A stretch of 26,662 nt of DNA from assembly GCA_964608095.1 (NCBI GenBank), contig CAZSMK010000023.1, positions 1-26,662 of the forward strand. Reading direction: 5' to 3'. Shown in pieces: positions 16,801 to 23,968 of this stretch. Every line of letters begins with the position of its first letter. Position 1 is the first letter of the stretch. The position numbers and the translations under genes were made by a program. The notes under the pieces are model-generated. The model saw only the letters and a program-made list of their open reading frames with translations, was not told the DNA's origin and ran no database searches. Source of the DNA: CAZSMK01 sp964608095 (GTDB taxonomy: Bacteria > Sumerlaeota > Sumerlaeia > MWCT01 > JAGHBZ01).

Positions 16801-18115
16801 TTCTTATAATTACCTCGATGACCATACCTACTCCGATTATTTCGATGATGGACAGTTCTTCTACACTTTTCCGGGTCATGATCTCAACACTGTGGTCAAC
16901 AACATGGGAGGCGAGGTGATGGGCAATATTTATGGAGAAGCAGCATTGCGCGACCCCGCAAACGCTAATTTTCGCCTTAATCCAACTTCTATATGTATAG
17001 ATGCCGGCGGTAACGTCCCGGGTGTTGATGAAGATTTTGAAGGTGAACCCCGTCCCTTTGACTTTACCCCTGAAGTACGGGGCGACGGCTCGGATTATGA
17101 TATCGGCGCCGATGAATTCTACACAGGCACTGTTATCGGGTTTCCCTTTTTCTCCGGCACGGAAGGGTGGACGTTCGCCGGAAAAATCACACCCTACGAT
17201 GAGCCTATGGACTATTTTACTGGTAAACCCGGCTTGTCCCCTGCAGGCTCTGATTTCTGCTACTCCTACTGGCAAAGCATCCCGTTCGCCATTCAGGACG
17301 GCAAAGTGTATGACGCTGAATGGAGCGTGGGGAGCAGCGTGTGGAATCCTGATAATACCGTCCAGTTCCGGCTTAGGGTCAACCAGCTCGGGAGCTGGCA
17401 GGCGTGGGATCGAATCGTAAATAGTTTCAACGCCCAGGCGCCCTCGGTCGAAGAGTCTAAAAAGTATCACCTCTATTTTGATCCCAATGTCACCGATGCC
17501 TCGGACCAGTCGGCGCAGCTCAGTTTTGATATCATGAGCTTCGATATGGCTGACGACACCTATTCATGGTTATTCCTCGAAGAAGTCCGTGTTGAGACAG
17601 TTGAGGCGACCGCAGGAGCACAAATAGTCTCGTATAGTTTTGATTCAGGTGCTGAAGGCTGGAACTACAGTGGCGCCGTTCCTCCTTACGACGAACCAAC
17701 AACCAGCACCCTGGACAGTCGGCTCGGCTTGAATCCCGACGGCTCCTCGAACTGCTTTGCTTATTGGTTCAGTCCGGACATCTCCATCGAGGCGGGAAAA
17801 AACTATCGCGCGACATTCGGCATCTCAAGTAGCGTTCTTATTCCCGACGACTCACCTCAGCTTCGGGTAAGGGTGAACCAGAAAGGCGCATGGCAGGCGT
17901 GGAACCGTATCGTCAACAGCAACAACAGCCAAGGACCTTTGAGCGATCCTGTGAAAACCTATCAAATCATCCTTGATCCTGCGGTTACCGGTCCAGCAGC
18001 GGATGATATCCTTAACCTTTCCTTTGATATCATGAGTTTTGATGCAGCTGATGATACATCCGCATGGCTATATCTAAACGAGGCTTTAGTGGAAGAGATC
18101 ACGCTAACACCGTAA
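13832..18115 (+). CDS. Secreted double right-handed beta-helix protein with duplicated C-terminal modules
   Basis: Exported protein of 1427 residues with a type I signal peptide (1-24, cut after AQA). A DUF1565-like start (YVSPNGDDNNEGT, 31-43, then ALRHIQAAIDKA) opens a long run of PbH1-type turns, about 22-24 residues each, rich in Asn-Asn and Asn-Gly with patterns such as I-x-x-N-x-I-x-x-N. Near residue 601 a second entry motif appears (IYVDSAYDGATPDGSIDHP), followed by another helix to about 1030. There the common capping sequence FRLNPTSICIDAG ... YDIGADEF occurs. Two homologous beta-sandwich-like modules end the protein. Such helices often bind or cleave polysaccharides; no catalytic site is recognised. 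AGGGG seven bases before the ATG is a good ribosome-binding site, and TTGACT (13766-13771) may belong to its own promoter. It is 78 bases after the kinase. Confidence 0.88.
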   Translation: MNKFFLAVFIVCVFLVPVLTQAQAPEFVFFYVSPNGDDNNEGTTQSEALRHIQAAIDKAIALTPIGFDCHIFVKPGFYAENIALDQRRHLYGGVDFPENEIDPESTDPQECFDPVGEEYVIAEGEIFRPNPLKEWGGTSTIFGDSSAPVIRMRAQADDLADGISNFITNFEIAGGNTGVLCDDIFSPFLRLSTITLCTGIGLDATYSSPIVDRCTITECLGHGVYIQDDPMALPMPFPANPSFISCDISENGGSGIYALSTTWQGILMDSNVSKNTFYGVYMSGSKPSITGCDMNENGYDGLRVENDGDPIVTSCLINLNNGNGVVIGTDCAATIEGNQIDQNTSSGMFLNYCTGPEINFNSISYNESYGIKTAGDATAVCNSNVLWYNKKVGIQINRFSSLTLRNNDVLYNNGAGVEVSHEANLVLETLNVIGGNEGEGVLLMDQAVAAFRDRNIIFSNAFNGIKAIDDAQAWIEQGLIYSNGKNGVLCSNDAKLTLENNVLCHNNLSGVFIETPGGIWLRNNILAHNGQYGLTESSNNSDPSQVWNNCFYDNFEGNYLDEKIYVYETASDINTKVQNAADNIVDDPKFVKWGNFSMTNPIYVDSAYDGATPDGSIDHPFRFILEALVQHNYHLTGGSPCIGAGIGGKDIGAYPDGEDPYPSEGSQRVKIIVIPNPLPYEEVNLIIPDGVTLEGNETKIRGAEGSNIFYLLGSAVVRGFVMTEGDIAVVCNANSLGAVDDCSISNTYFAGVFLYRSYATVQNSTISMNERYGIRCYGGDPIIAGNTIKQNIMEGIFCEYNSHPFILANEVSMNEACGIKLANQCSPVIDNNTIRGNSDSGILMDNKCHPLIRSNLIELQIYDGISISLNSSPQVIKNTIKGNLGMGVYVRDNSHPTIQKNNIYDNAWDGIMCEYGCVVSIANNMIWNNSDDAISLLFESNGFVYNNTLLDSFNNGIFIRSASPYLKNNLIKGNFIGIYEYDNLSDPAVFSYNYLDDHTYSDYFDDGQFFYTFPGHDLNTVVNNMGGEVMGNIYGEAALRDPANANFRLNPTSICIDAGGNVPGVDEDFEGEPRPFDFTPEVRGDGSDYDIGADEFYTGTVIGFPFFSGTEGWTFAGKITPYDEPMDYFTGKPGLSPAGSDFCYSYWQSIPFAIQDGKVYDAEWSVGSSVWNPDNTVQFRLRVNQLGSWQAWDRIVNSFNAQAPSVEESKKYHLYFDPNVTDASDQSAQLSFDIMSFDMADDTYSWLFLEEVRVETVEATAGAQIVSYSFDSGAEGWNYSGAVPPYDEPTTSTLDSRLGLNPDGSSNCFAYWFSPDISIEAGKNYRATFGISSSVLIPDDSPQLRVRVNQKGAWQAWNRIVNSNNSQGPLSDPVKTYQIILDPAVTGPAADDILNLSFDIMSFDAADDTSAWLYLNEALVEEITLTP
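17138..18103 (+). repeat. Tandem duplication of a ~160-residue module at the C-terminus of the beta-helix protein
   Basis: Residues about 1103-1258 and 1265-1423 align throughout. Shared blocks are EGW, PYDEP, GL-P-GS, SYW/AYWF, the RLRVNQ/RVRVNQ line followed by WQAW-RIVNS, and LSFDIMSFD-ADDT with a terminal Trp-Leu. The copies are about half identical by eye, so this is an old intragenic duplication of a probable beta-sandwich, carbohydrate-binding-like or anchoring domain. The family is not one I can name. Confidence 0.75.
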
Positions 18116-18145
18116 GAGGCGTTATTGGTCAGATAAGTCCTCTTA
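18113..18145. terminator. Possible bidirectional terminator between convergent genes
   Basis: TAAGAGG (18113-18119) and CCTCTTA (18139-18145) can pair as a 7-bp stem around a 19-base loop, in the 35-base spacer between the convergent beta-helix and hydantoinase genes. The stem is short and the flanking T-run poor (TTAATTAA on the plus strand), so this is tentative. Confidence 0.3.
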
Positions 18146-18150
18146 ATTAA

Positions 18151-20307
18151 TCAGGGTTGCCGTATGAGGAGAGCAATCTGTTCTTCTTCAGGTACGTTTC
18201 TGAGTTCGAGGGAAGCCAGTGCGCGTATCTGATCCGGTTCGACAAGCCCGGAGAGATCGATGATTCGCCCCCGATAAGTTATGAAGACGCCGGGAATCTC
18301 ACGACCTGCATCCCCGTAAATCGTAAAATGTTCTATAAAGTCCTTGAGCAGCTGATCCAGATCGGCTTTTTTGCACGATGTTGCCTCTCCGTTCCCTATC
18401 TGCAATCTGATCACACCGTTGCGATCTATCACCCGAATCTGGTTCTGTTGATGTTTTACTATGCCGAAAAGTTTAGATACAAAGGTCTTTGCTCGATAGA
18501 CCACGAGATTTGAAATCTCGGTTACTTTTTCCAATTTTACCAGGCGCGTCTTCACCGACTGTTTAACCATATCCTCCAACTGAATGTCGCTGAGGCGTTC
18601 TCCTCCGAGTTCCTGGGAGCGCATTTCAGTGGAACCGGTGGCGACCGCACGAACGATGTTCTTTTGGGGATCGACTTCTATCTGGACTTCAATGGTATCC
18701 GGTGCGGCTCCCATCTTCGCAACGGATTCCTCCGCGTCTTTACGGATTTTGAGTATATCGTTCTCCGTGGGATTGATTATGGTTTTTTCAATGGTATCAC
18801 GCACCATGGCGAGGGCGACCCCTATGGCGGAAATGACTTCTGCATTCGGTGCAATCTTGAATGGCAGGTTCATGATGTTCGCCGTGTAGGGGACAATAGC
18901 GTAAGCGCCGCCGCCACCGCCGCTCAGCGTCAGCAAATCTTCGTCCAACTTGTAATCGTTTATCAGGTCGTCAACCACATGCGCAACTTTGGGCGTGGCA
19001 TGGCGTAATATCTCATCAGCGACTTTGCGGGGTTCATGGACTTCCATTGCCTCACCGAGTGCGTTGAACGCAGCCTTGATAGAGTCCTGATTGCCGAAGC
19101 CATAACTTTCTTCAGGGACCAGCCCAAGCAGATTCGCTGCACAGGTAGTAGTGATGGTAACTTTGCCTCCATCGGGAAGATCGAGCGAAACATAGTCGTC
19201 CGGGTCGCCGGGACGTGGTTCGATAAGCTCGAGCGTGATGGTATCATCCGGGTCTATAGAACTGAACGCAGCATAACTCAACTGTGCAATATGTGCACTG
19301 CGTGGTCCTACATCTACGATCTTCTTATGTTTGAGGCGTGGAATAGAACCGCCTGCCACTCCCACGGTTCGTACATCGAGTGTGCGTAAATACAGCCGGT
19401 GCCCGCCTACCGTCGCGCTTTGTACCAGGGCTTTTCCGTTACGGATTGCGGAAATATCCGTGCTGGTGCCGCCCACCTCAATAAAAATACCGTCAGTGAT
19501 ATGAACGTACATGAGAGCGGCGGCGACGCCCGCTGCAGGACCGCTGAGCATGGTAAGAATGGGACGCCGACGCATCTCCTGGATGTCCATGATGCCCCCG
19601 TCTGAACGCATGATCATCAAGGGCGCGTTTATTCCGGCTTCTCGCACACTCTTTTCCGTCATGTTTGCTGTTTCCATCATACGGGGTAGCATACTCGCGT
19701 TGACTGCCGCAGTTCGCGTCCTGATTCTCAATCCGAACAATTGGGAAATCTCGTGGGTGTTTACCGCAAGCAGGTCCATTTTATGGCATATATCGACTAC
19801 GGCGTCTTCATTGGCAGGATTCTCAACGCTGAAGACTTCCGATGCGACAATGACTTGCGCACCCTCTTCAGAGAGTTCCTGGATGAGACGCGCTGCTTTA
19901 TCGCGGTCGAATCCACCCGAGGTATCAAGGAACCGATGCGAGGTCTTGAGAAACTTTCCGGGAGCCAGTTCGATTTTGCCGATATCGGTTTCTGATTTTG
20001 CCCGTCCTTTCTCGACGCCGCTTCCCATACCGAGTATGCCGACAGCGGCTACATCGCCTTCGAGAAGTGCGTTAGTCGCTTGCGTTGTGCTGTGAGCGAT
20101 TAGGATGACCTCAGCCGGCTCGATGCGCGCATGCCCAAGCAGCTCATGAAGTGAATCGATGATTCCGCGGGCAACACCGTTAGGGTGAGTATGGGTGGTC
20201 GGGACTTTCGATGTTCCGACCAGAGAAAAGTCAGCCGCGTTTATAGCTACGGCATGCGTGAAGGTGCCGCCGACATCAATTCCTATTCTTATTCTTCGTT
20301 CTGCCAT
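18151..20307 (-). CDS. Hydantoinase/oxoprolinase family protein, HyuA-like
   Basis: ATP-dependent amidohydrolase-type protein of the ASKHA (actin-like) fold, as in N-methylhydantoinase A, 5-oxoprolinase and acetone carboxylase subunits. From the ATG at 20307 it has 718 residues. The phosphate-binding IGIDVGGTFTHAV stands at 8-20, HSTTQATNALLEGDVA is a family signature, and LSGPAAGVAAALM with FIEVGGTSTDISAI forms the second nucleotide-binding part. The first motif reads FTH where FTD is common. The C-terminal ~180 residues (after about 520) form an extra region with a KKADLDQLLKDF helix. No HyuB partner lies beside it in the window. An upstream in-frame ATG at 20337 would add 10 residues; neither start has a clear ribosome-binding site. 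It follows the LacI-type gene closely, so that regulator may control it. Substrate unknown. Confidence 0.85.
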   Translation of the reverse strand: MAERRIRIGIDVGGTFTHAVAINAADFSLVGTSKVPTTHTHPNGVARGIIDSLHELLGHARIEPAEVILIAHSTTQATNALLEGDVAAVGILGMGSGVEKGRAKSETDIGKIELAPGKFLKTSHRFLDTSGGFDRDKAARLIQELSEEGAQVIVASEVFSVENPANEDAVVDICHKMDLLAVNTHEISQLFGLRIRTRTAAVNASMLPRMMETANMTEKSVREAGINAPLMIMRSDGGIMDIQEMRRRPILTMLSGPAAGVAAALMYVHITDGIFIEVGGTSTDISAIRNGKALVQSATVGGHRLYLRTLDVRTVGVAGGSIPRLKHKKIVDVGPRSAHIAQLSYAAFSSIDPDDTITLELIEPRPGDPDDYVSLDLPDGGKVTITTTCAANLLGLVPEESYGFGNQDSIKAAFNALGEAMEVHEPRKVADEILRHATPKVAHVVDDLINDYKLDEDLLTLSGGGGGAYAIVPYTANIMNLPFKIAPNAEVISAIGVALAMVRDTIEKTIINPTENDILKIRKDAEESVAKMGAAPDTIEVQIEVDPQKNIVRAVATGSTEMRSQELGGERLSDIQLEDMVKQSVKTRLVKLEKVTEISNLVVYRAKTFVSKLFGIVKHQQNQIRVIDRNGVIRLQIGNGEATSCKKADLDQLLKDFIEHFTIYGDAGREIPGVFITYRGRIIDLSGLVEPDQIRALASLELRNVPEEEQIALLIRQP

Positions 20308-20366
20308 TTTTGTCGAAACGTCTCCATCTTCTCTCATTATGAATCTTTTTTTCTTCTTTGTTCTTA

Positions 20367-21383
20367 TCAGGCTTTCTTACTGGATTTGCGAATTACCGGA
20401 TTTGGCTGGAGTACCTCGTTCTCTACTTCCTGACCCTCTATCAATTGTAGTATCTTCTCTCCTGCCTTCACGCCGATTTCGTATTTCGGTTGGGCTATGC
20501 TGGATAACGGGACTTCGGAAAACGAGGTGAAAAAGAGGTCGTCGAATCCTATCACGGCTATATCGTCCGGCACCCTCAAGTTACGCTCACGAATAGCGTG
20601 TACAGCGCCCACAGCGACTATATCACTACAGGCGAAAATCGCTGTCGGCATGGGTTCATGCTCGAGAAGTTGAAGCGTTTTTTTGTACCCGTCTTCAAAG
20701 TTAAAATGCGAGGTCTTGATAAGTGATTTGTAAACCGGAACGCCAGCTTTACGAAGCCCGTCGATGAATCCTTTTCGACGCTCCGTACTTATTGTTAGAT
20801 TTCGAGGACCGGCCAAATGGGCGATGATCCGGTGTCCCTGTTCCATCAGATGTTGTGCCGCAAGATACCCGCCACGGTAATTATCTACTATCACGTAATG
20901 CGTTCCATTCAAGGGGAGACGATTGAGTATACATAAAGTCGGGACGTTATGTTTGAACAAGGTCTTCCACAACTTTAAATTATGTGAGCCGGGTACAGGC
21001 TCTGCGATAATTCCATCAACTCGTTTCTGCTTGAGCAGGTTAAGATAATGCTCTTCTCGTTTCGGATTGCTGTCCGTAGCGCACAATATTACGCTGTAAT
21101 AATGTTTGCTTACCACGTCCTCGATTCCTTGAATAATTTCCGGGAAAAACGAGGACATAATATCGGTAATTACTACACCGATAAGGTGGGTACGCTTGTG
21201 CACCATGGCGCGGGCAATGATGTTCGGGCGGTAATCCATCTTTCGTGCCAGCGCTTTTGCCCTCTTCTTCGTTTCACTGCTTATACGCGGATGATCGTTG
21301 AGCGCCATCGATACCGTTGACGGCGCTAAATTCAAGGCACGCGCTAAATCCTTAAGTGTGATATGTTCACTTTCGGGTGACAA
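20367..21383 (-). CDS. LacI-family transcriptional regulator
   Basis: DNA-binding repressor of 338 residues. The N-terminal LacI helix-turn-helix is LKDLARALNLAPSTVSMALN (10-29), followed by the hinge helix region RPNIIARAMV (52-61). The periplasmic-binding-protein-like effector domain (from about 66: HLIGVVITDIMSSFFPEII) includes GIIAEPVPGS, FACSDIVAVGA and AVIGFDDLFFTSF, all standard family segments. The start is TTG at 21383, since the codon before it is a stop (TAA) and the next Met lies inside the HTH. A rare start and weak GGA suggest low expression. It is the first gene of a probable lacI-hyuA pair (gap under 60 bases) and 100 bases downstream of the lipoprotein gene. The ligand is probably a sugar or other small molecule, unknown here. 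Confidence 0.93.
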   Translation of the reverse strand: MSPESEHITLKDLARALNLAPSTVSMALNDHPRISSETKKRAKALARKMDYRPNIIARAMVHKRTHLIGVVITDIMSSFFPEIIQGIEDVVSKHYYSVILCATDSNPKREEHYLNLLKQKRVDGIIAEPVPGSHNLKLWKTLFKHNVPTLCILNRLPLNGTHYVIVDNYRGGYLAAQHLMEQGHRIIAHLAGPRNLTISTERRKGFIDGLRKAGVPVYKSLIKTSHFNFEDGYKKTLQLLEHEPMPTAIFACSDIVAVGAVHAIRERNLRVPDDIAVIGFDDLFFTSFSEVPLSSIAQPKYEIGVKAGEKILQLIEGQEVENEVLQPNPVIRKSSKKA

Positions 21384-21483
21384 TTACGTTTGTCCGGATA
21401 GTAAAAACACGGCATGGTTTGGGCATGCACCTTAATTTCTTCTCTGACCAGAGGGTTGTTAGTGTCGTGAAATGCCCTTTTCT
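21384..21483. promoter_or_regulatory. Spacer upstream of the LacI-type gene with possible operator elements
   Basis: In this 100-base spacer GGCATG occurs twice, 11 bases apart (21411-21416 and 21422-21427), and CTCTGACCAGAG (21442-21453) is an imperfect palindrome with 5-bp arms. These could be autoregulatory operator sites of the LacI-type repressor. No promoter consensus is obvious. Tentative. Confidence 0.25.
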
Positions 21484-22530
21484 TTATTGAGGAGGCTGCA
21501 TCATGCCTTCGAACTGTTTCTGCATCTCCTGTAACTTCGTTTGGAATTCCTCTATTTCTTCGTTGGTAAGTTCAAGAACCAATATCGCCCTGTTTCCGTC
21601 GGCCTTTATGAGAATGTTGTCGAAAATGATGTTGAATGCATCGTTGCCCGCCATGAACATACCGATTAATCCCTTCGCTTGATTCAATAAGCCCTGGACA
21701 GCGTTTTTTACCTCTTCAGCGCTCTCCGCCGAGCTGCAAATTGTTCCGATCTCGGTGTATGAAATATCTTCACCGGTCTGACGACTGAAGAAATAGAACG
21801 ATTTGATGTTGCCGAGAAATTGAACGTTGGGGTCCTCGCCTAAATTTTCCAGTACCGAAGGAGGTACATTTCCTGCAAGCCAGAAGGGTGAACTCTTGTC
21901 TACGATGCCAAGCACTTCTCGTAAGGTGTTATCTTCGAGCACCGAGGTTAAAGGATTCTCGAATCGATCGATTGAATTCTGAAAAAGCTGAAGCTCGGTT
22001 CCGCCAAGTATGAATTGACTATGGGGAAAGGCGAGATAAAGATTTTTCTTTTCGAGCAAGGTCTTGTAGTAAGTAATGTTTTTATAAGAATCTTCTTCAA
22101 CGGGATTCGGCGCCTCTTCTTTAAGAGTGGCAATGATACGTTCCTGGTCGAAATTCCCTTTGCCCATAATGAGAACATTTGCGTCTTCAGGTGAGATAAA
22201 ATAGACCGCCGCCACGACTTTGTCGATATCCTTGAAAGGATCGAGACCCACGGTTTCTTTAATCTTATCCATTTGTTCTTTGAACTGAGGATTGTCCTGA
22301 ATCATGTTATCATACTCTTTGACGGCTTCACCGGTACGGGTTTCCTCGATATCATAAGAACCCACGAGCATTGCGCCCGGAGGGAAAACCGATAAAGGCT
22401 TCTCTTCATAAAGAGGTTTTGCGGCTTTCTCCTCCTCTCTTGCACAACCTACCAGGAGTGTCATCAATATTATGAAGACACCTAAACTTGCAATAACGAG
22501 CATTGCTTTTTTGTGATGTTGACTCTTCAT
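21484..22530 (-). CDS. Predicted lipoprotein of unknown function
   Basis: Exported lipoprotein of 348 residues. The signal is basic (KSQHHKK), then hydrophobic (9-25), then LVGC with the lipidated Cys at 29. The mature part begins with a charged segment and the patterns FPPGAMLVGSYD (49-60) and GLDPFKDIDKVVAAVY (95-110). These resemble DUF3352-like and other 'GLDP-x-x-D-x-D' envelope proteins of unknown function found in Planctomycetes-type bacteria. A Glu/Gln-rich helix (EEIEEFQTKLQEMQKQFE) ends the protein. The ATG at 22530 has AGGGG six bases upstream; the GTG at 22545 would place the ribosome-binding site inside the gene and is rejected. It lies 53 bases after the polyferredoxin gene on the same strand and may be part of that operon. 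Confidence 0.8.
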   Translation of the reverse strand: MKSQHHKKAMLVIASLGVFIILMTLLVGCAREEEKAAKPLYEEKPLSVFPPGAMLVGSYDIEETRTGEAVKEYDNMIQDNPQFKEQMDKIKETVGLDPFKDIDKVVAAVYFISPEDANVLIMGKGNFDQERIIATLKEEAPNPVEEDSYKNITYYKTLLEKKNLYLAFPHSQFILGGTELQLFQNSIDRFENPLTSVLEDNTLREVLGIVDKSSPFWLAGNVPPSVLENLGEDPNVQFLGNIKSFYFFSRQTGEDISYTEIGTICSSAESAEEVKNAVQGLLNQAKGLIGMFMAGNDAFNIIFDNILIKADGNRAILVLELTNEEIEEFQTKLQEMQKQFEGMMQPPQ

Positions 22531-22583
22531 TTTTTCCCCTTTCACATAACTTGGATTTTATTGAAAGAACCTTTTTAAACTTA

Positions 22584-23741
22584 TCATTCCTGATGGTCAA
22601 TAACATTTTCACTCTTTTGTTGTTCACCTTTAAAAGCAGCGGGCTCTTTAGAAGCATTATTATCAAAGATAGTGGAAAGTTGCAACGCGTCGCAGGTCGT
22701 GCAATTATAACATCTTATACATTCAGGTGAATCGTAATCCTTAAAAGGCTCGATATCCACGGGACACATCGGCCGACACAGGTTGCAGCGGGGACATTCC
22801 TTTTTTTTGAGCGAAATTTTAATACCGCTTATGGCGTTGAATATGCCAAATATCGCACCCAGAGGACAGAGGACGCAGCAGAAGAATCGCTTTACGGTTA
22901 TAATAGCAATGAGCAAGATGATGAGGAAGAATATTTTCCACACGAAGAGCCAACCCTTGAACTTCACAAAACCCTGCGAGTGGCTGTTATACCATGTCTG
23001 CCACTTTTGGATAGGCTCCGGCTGGTACAGGGGAGGCAAGGCCGGTGAGTAGCCGAAATCTTGTTGTGTAATGCTCTGTAACCGAGAGAACGCCTCCTCG
23101 CGCTCTTCATACTCTTCACTCTCCAGCAGTTCGATTGATCTGCGCACGCTTTCACGGACTGAGGTATCGTATAACATCATCCGGACGTTAGGGTCTGCCA
23201 CCACAGTCGGGATGCCGCCCTCGAGTGTCCCTGCAGGGCAAACAAGCTTACAAAACCAGGGTTGTCTTACACTATCCCGTGAAAAAGACAAATGATGGCT
23301 TCCTTCCTCATCGGTTGTTACTCCCAGGGTCAATGGTAAGACGATAACAAAAACAACGAGAATCACATATTTGATACCTCTGGTCCAAACCGGGATTGTC
23401 ATTTTCTTTGTGGGGATTTTATACAGGATTTCCTGGAGAAACCCAAACGGGCACAACCACCCGCAGGTTGCCCTTCCCACCAAAACACCCGTTAATAAGA
23501 TTACGCCAAGCGCATAAAACGGAACCGCACCAATGGTGAAAAAATGCTGAATGGTTCCTATCGGACATGCGCCGACCGCAGCCGGACATGCATAACAATT
23601 GAGCACCGGGACGCAGATCATTTTTAACGGTCCCTGGTATAGACCGAACACCAGGAGTACTTTCCAGTAAGAGTTGAGCAGAATGGTACTGGCTGCTTGT
23701 ACCACTGCACGGAATTTTCCTATGCCACGCTTTGTTATCAT
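22584..23741 (-). CDS. Membrane polyferredoxin (NapH/NosR-like 4Fe-4S protein) with HEAT-like segment
   Basis: Inner-membrane electron-transfer protein of 385 residues. Four or more transmembrane segments are visible (about 22-38, 68-88, 123-140, 264-284). Cys motifs in order: C43/C49/C52/C59, CGWLCP (93-98), CKLVCP (164-169), CCVLCP (288-293), then two ferredoxin clusters C316/319/322/326 (CPRCNLCRPMCP) and C341/344/347/350. Members of this group pass electrons from quinol or from the cytoplasm to periplasmic reductases or maturation systems. Between the second and third pairs of membrane segments lies a ~80-residue insert (about 180-258) with EEREEAFSRLQSITQQDFGY and EPIQKWQTWYNSH, resembling HEAT-like repeats of Planctomycetes-type proteins. 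The small CXXC gene lies 23 bases upstream, so the two are probably co-transcribed. The electron acceptor is unknown. Its start has a poor ribosome-binding site. Confidence 0.88.
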   Translation of the reverse strand: MITKRGIGKFRAVVQAASTILLNSYWKVLLVFGLYQGPLKMICVPVLNCYACPAAVGACPIGTIQHFFTIGAVPFYALGVILLTGVLVGRATCGWLCPFGFLQEILYKIPTKKMTIPVWTRGIKYVILVVFVIVLPLTLGVTTDEEGSHHLSFSRDSVRQPWFCKLVCPAGTLEGGIPTVVADPNVRMMLYDTSVRESVRRSIELLESEEYEEREEAFSRLQSITQQDFGYSPALPPLYQPEPIQKWQTWYNSHSQGFVKFKGWLFVWKIFFLIILLIAIITVKRFFCCVLCPLGAIFGIFNAISGIKISLKKKECPRCNLCRPMCPVDIEPFKDYDSPECIRCYNCTTCDALQLSTIFDNNASKEPAAFKGEQQKSENVIDHQE

Positions 23742-23764
23742 GATTGTTACCGTGAATAACGGTG

Positions 23765-23950
23765 CTACTCAATCCCCATACAGCTCAGACATAGCGCGGA
23801 TGCGTTTTCTCGCGTTTCTTTCAACTCATAGTGCTCTACGACTTCATCAAGCCTCTCGATTTTCTTCTCGCGTGTTATTCCGTGTATAATCATGAGAAGG
23901 CTTATGATCAGAGCTACCATGAACACAATCTGTTTCAGCTGTTTTGGCAT
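23765..23950 (-). CDS. Small CXXC-motif membrane protein (CD1871A-like)
   Basis: A 61-residue protein with one N-terminal transmembrane helix (about 8-24: VFMVALIISLLMIIHGI), a charged stretch, and a C-terminal CLSCMGIE ending. Small proteins with one helix and a terminal C-x-x-C-x-G-I motif (the CD1871A family) commonly sit beside 4Fe-4S membrane proteins, and this one lies 23 bases upstream of the polyferredoxin gene. AGGAAG about 12 bases before the ATG supports translation. It may donate or relay electrons or a metal, or help assembly; function is unknown. It starts only 18 bases after the GH38 gene ends. Confidence 0.75.
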   Translation of the reverse strand: MPKQLKQIVFMVALIISLLMIIHGITREKKIERLDEVVEHYELKETRENASALCLSCMGIE

Positions 23951-23968
23951 TTGTAACGGACACTTCCT

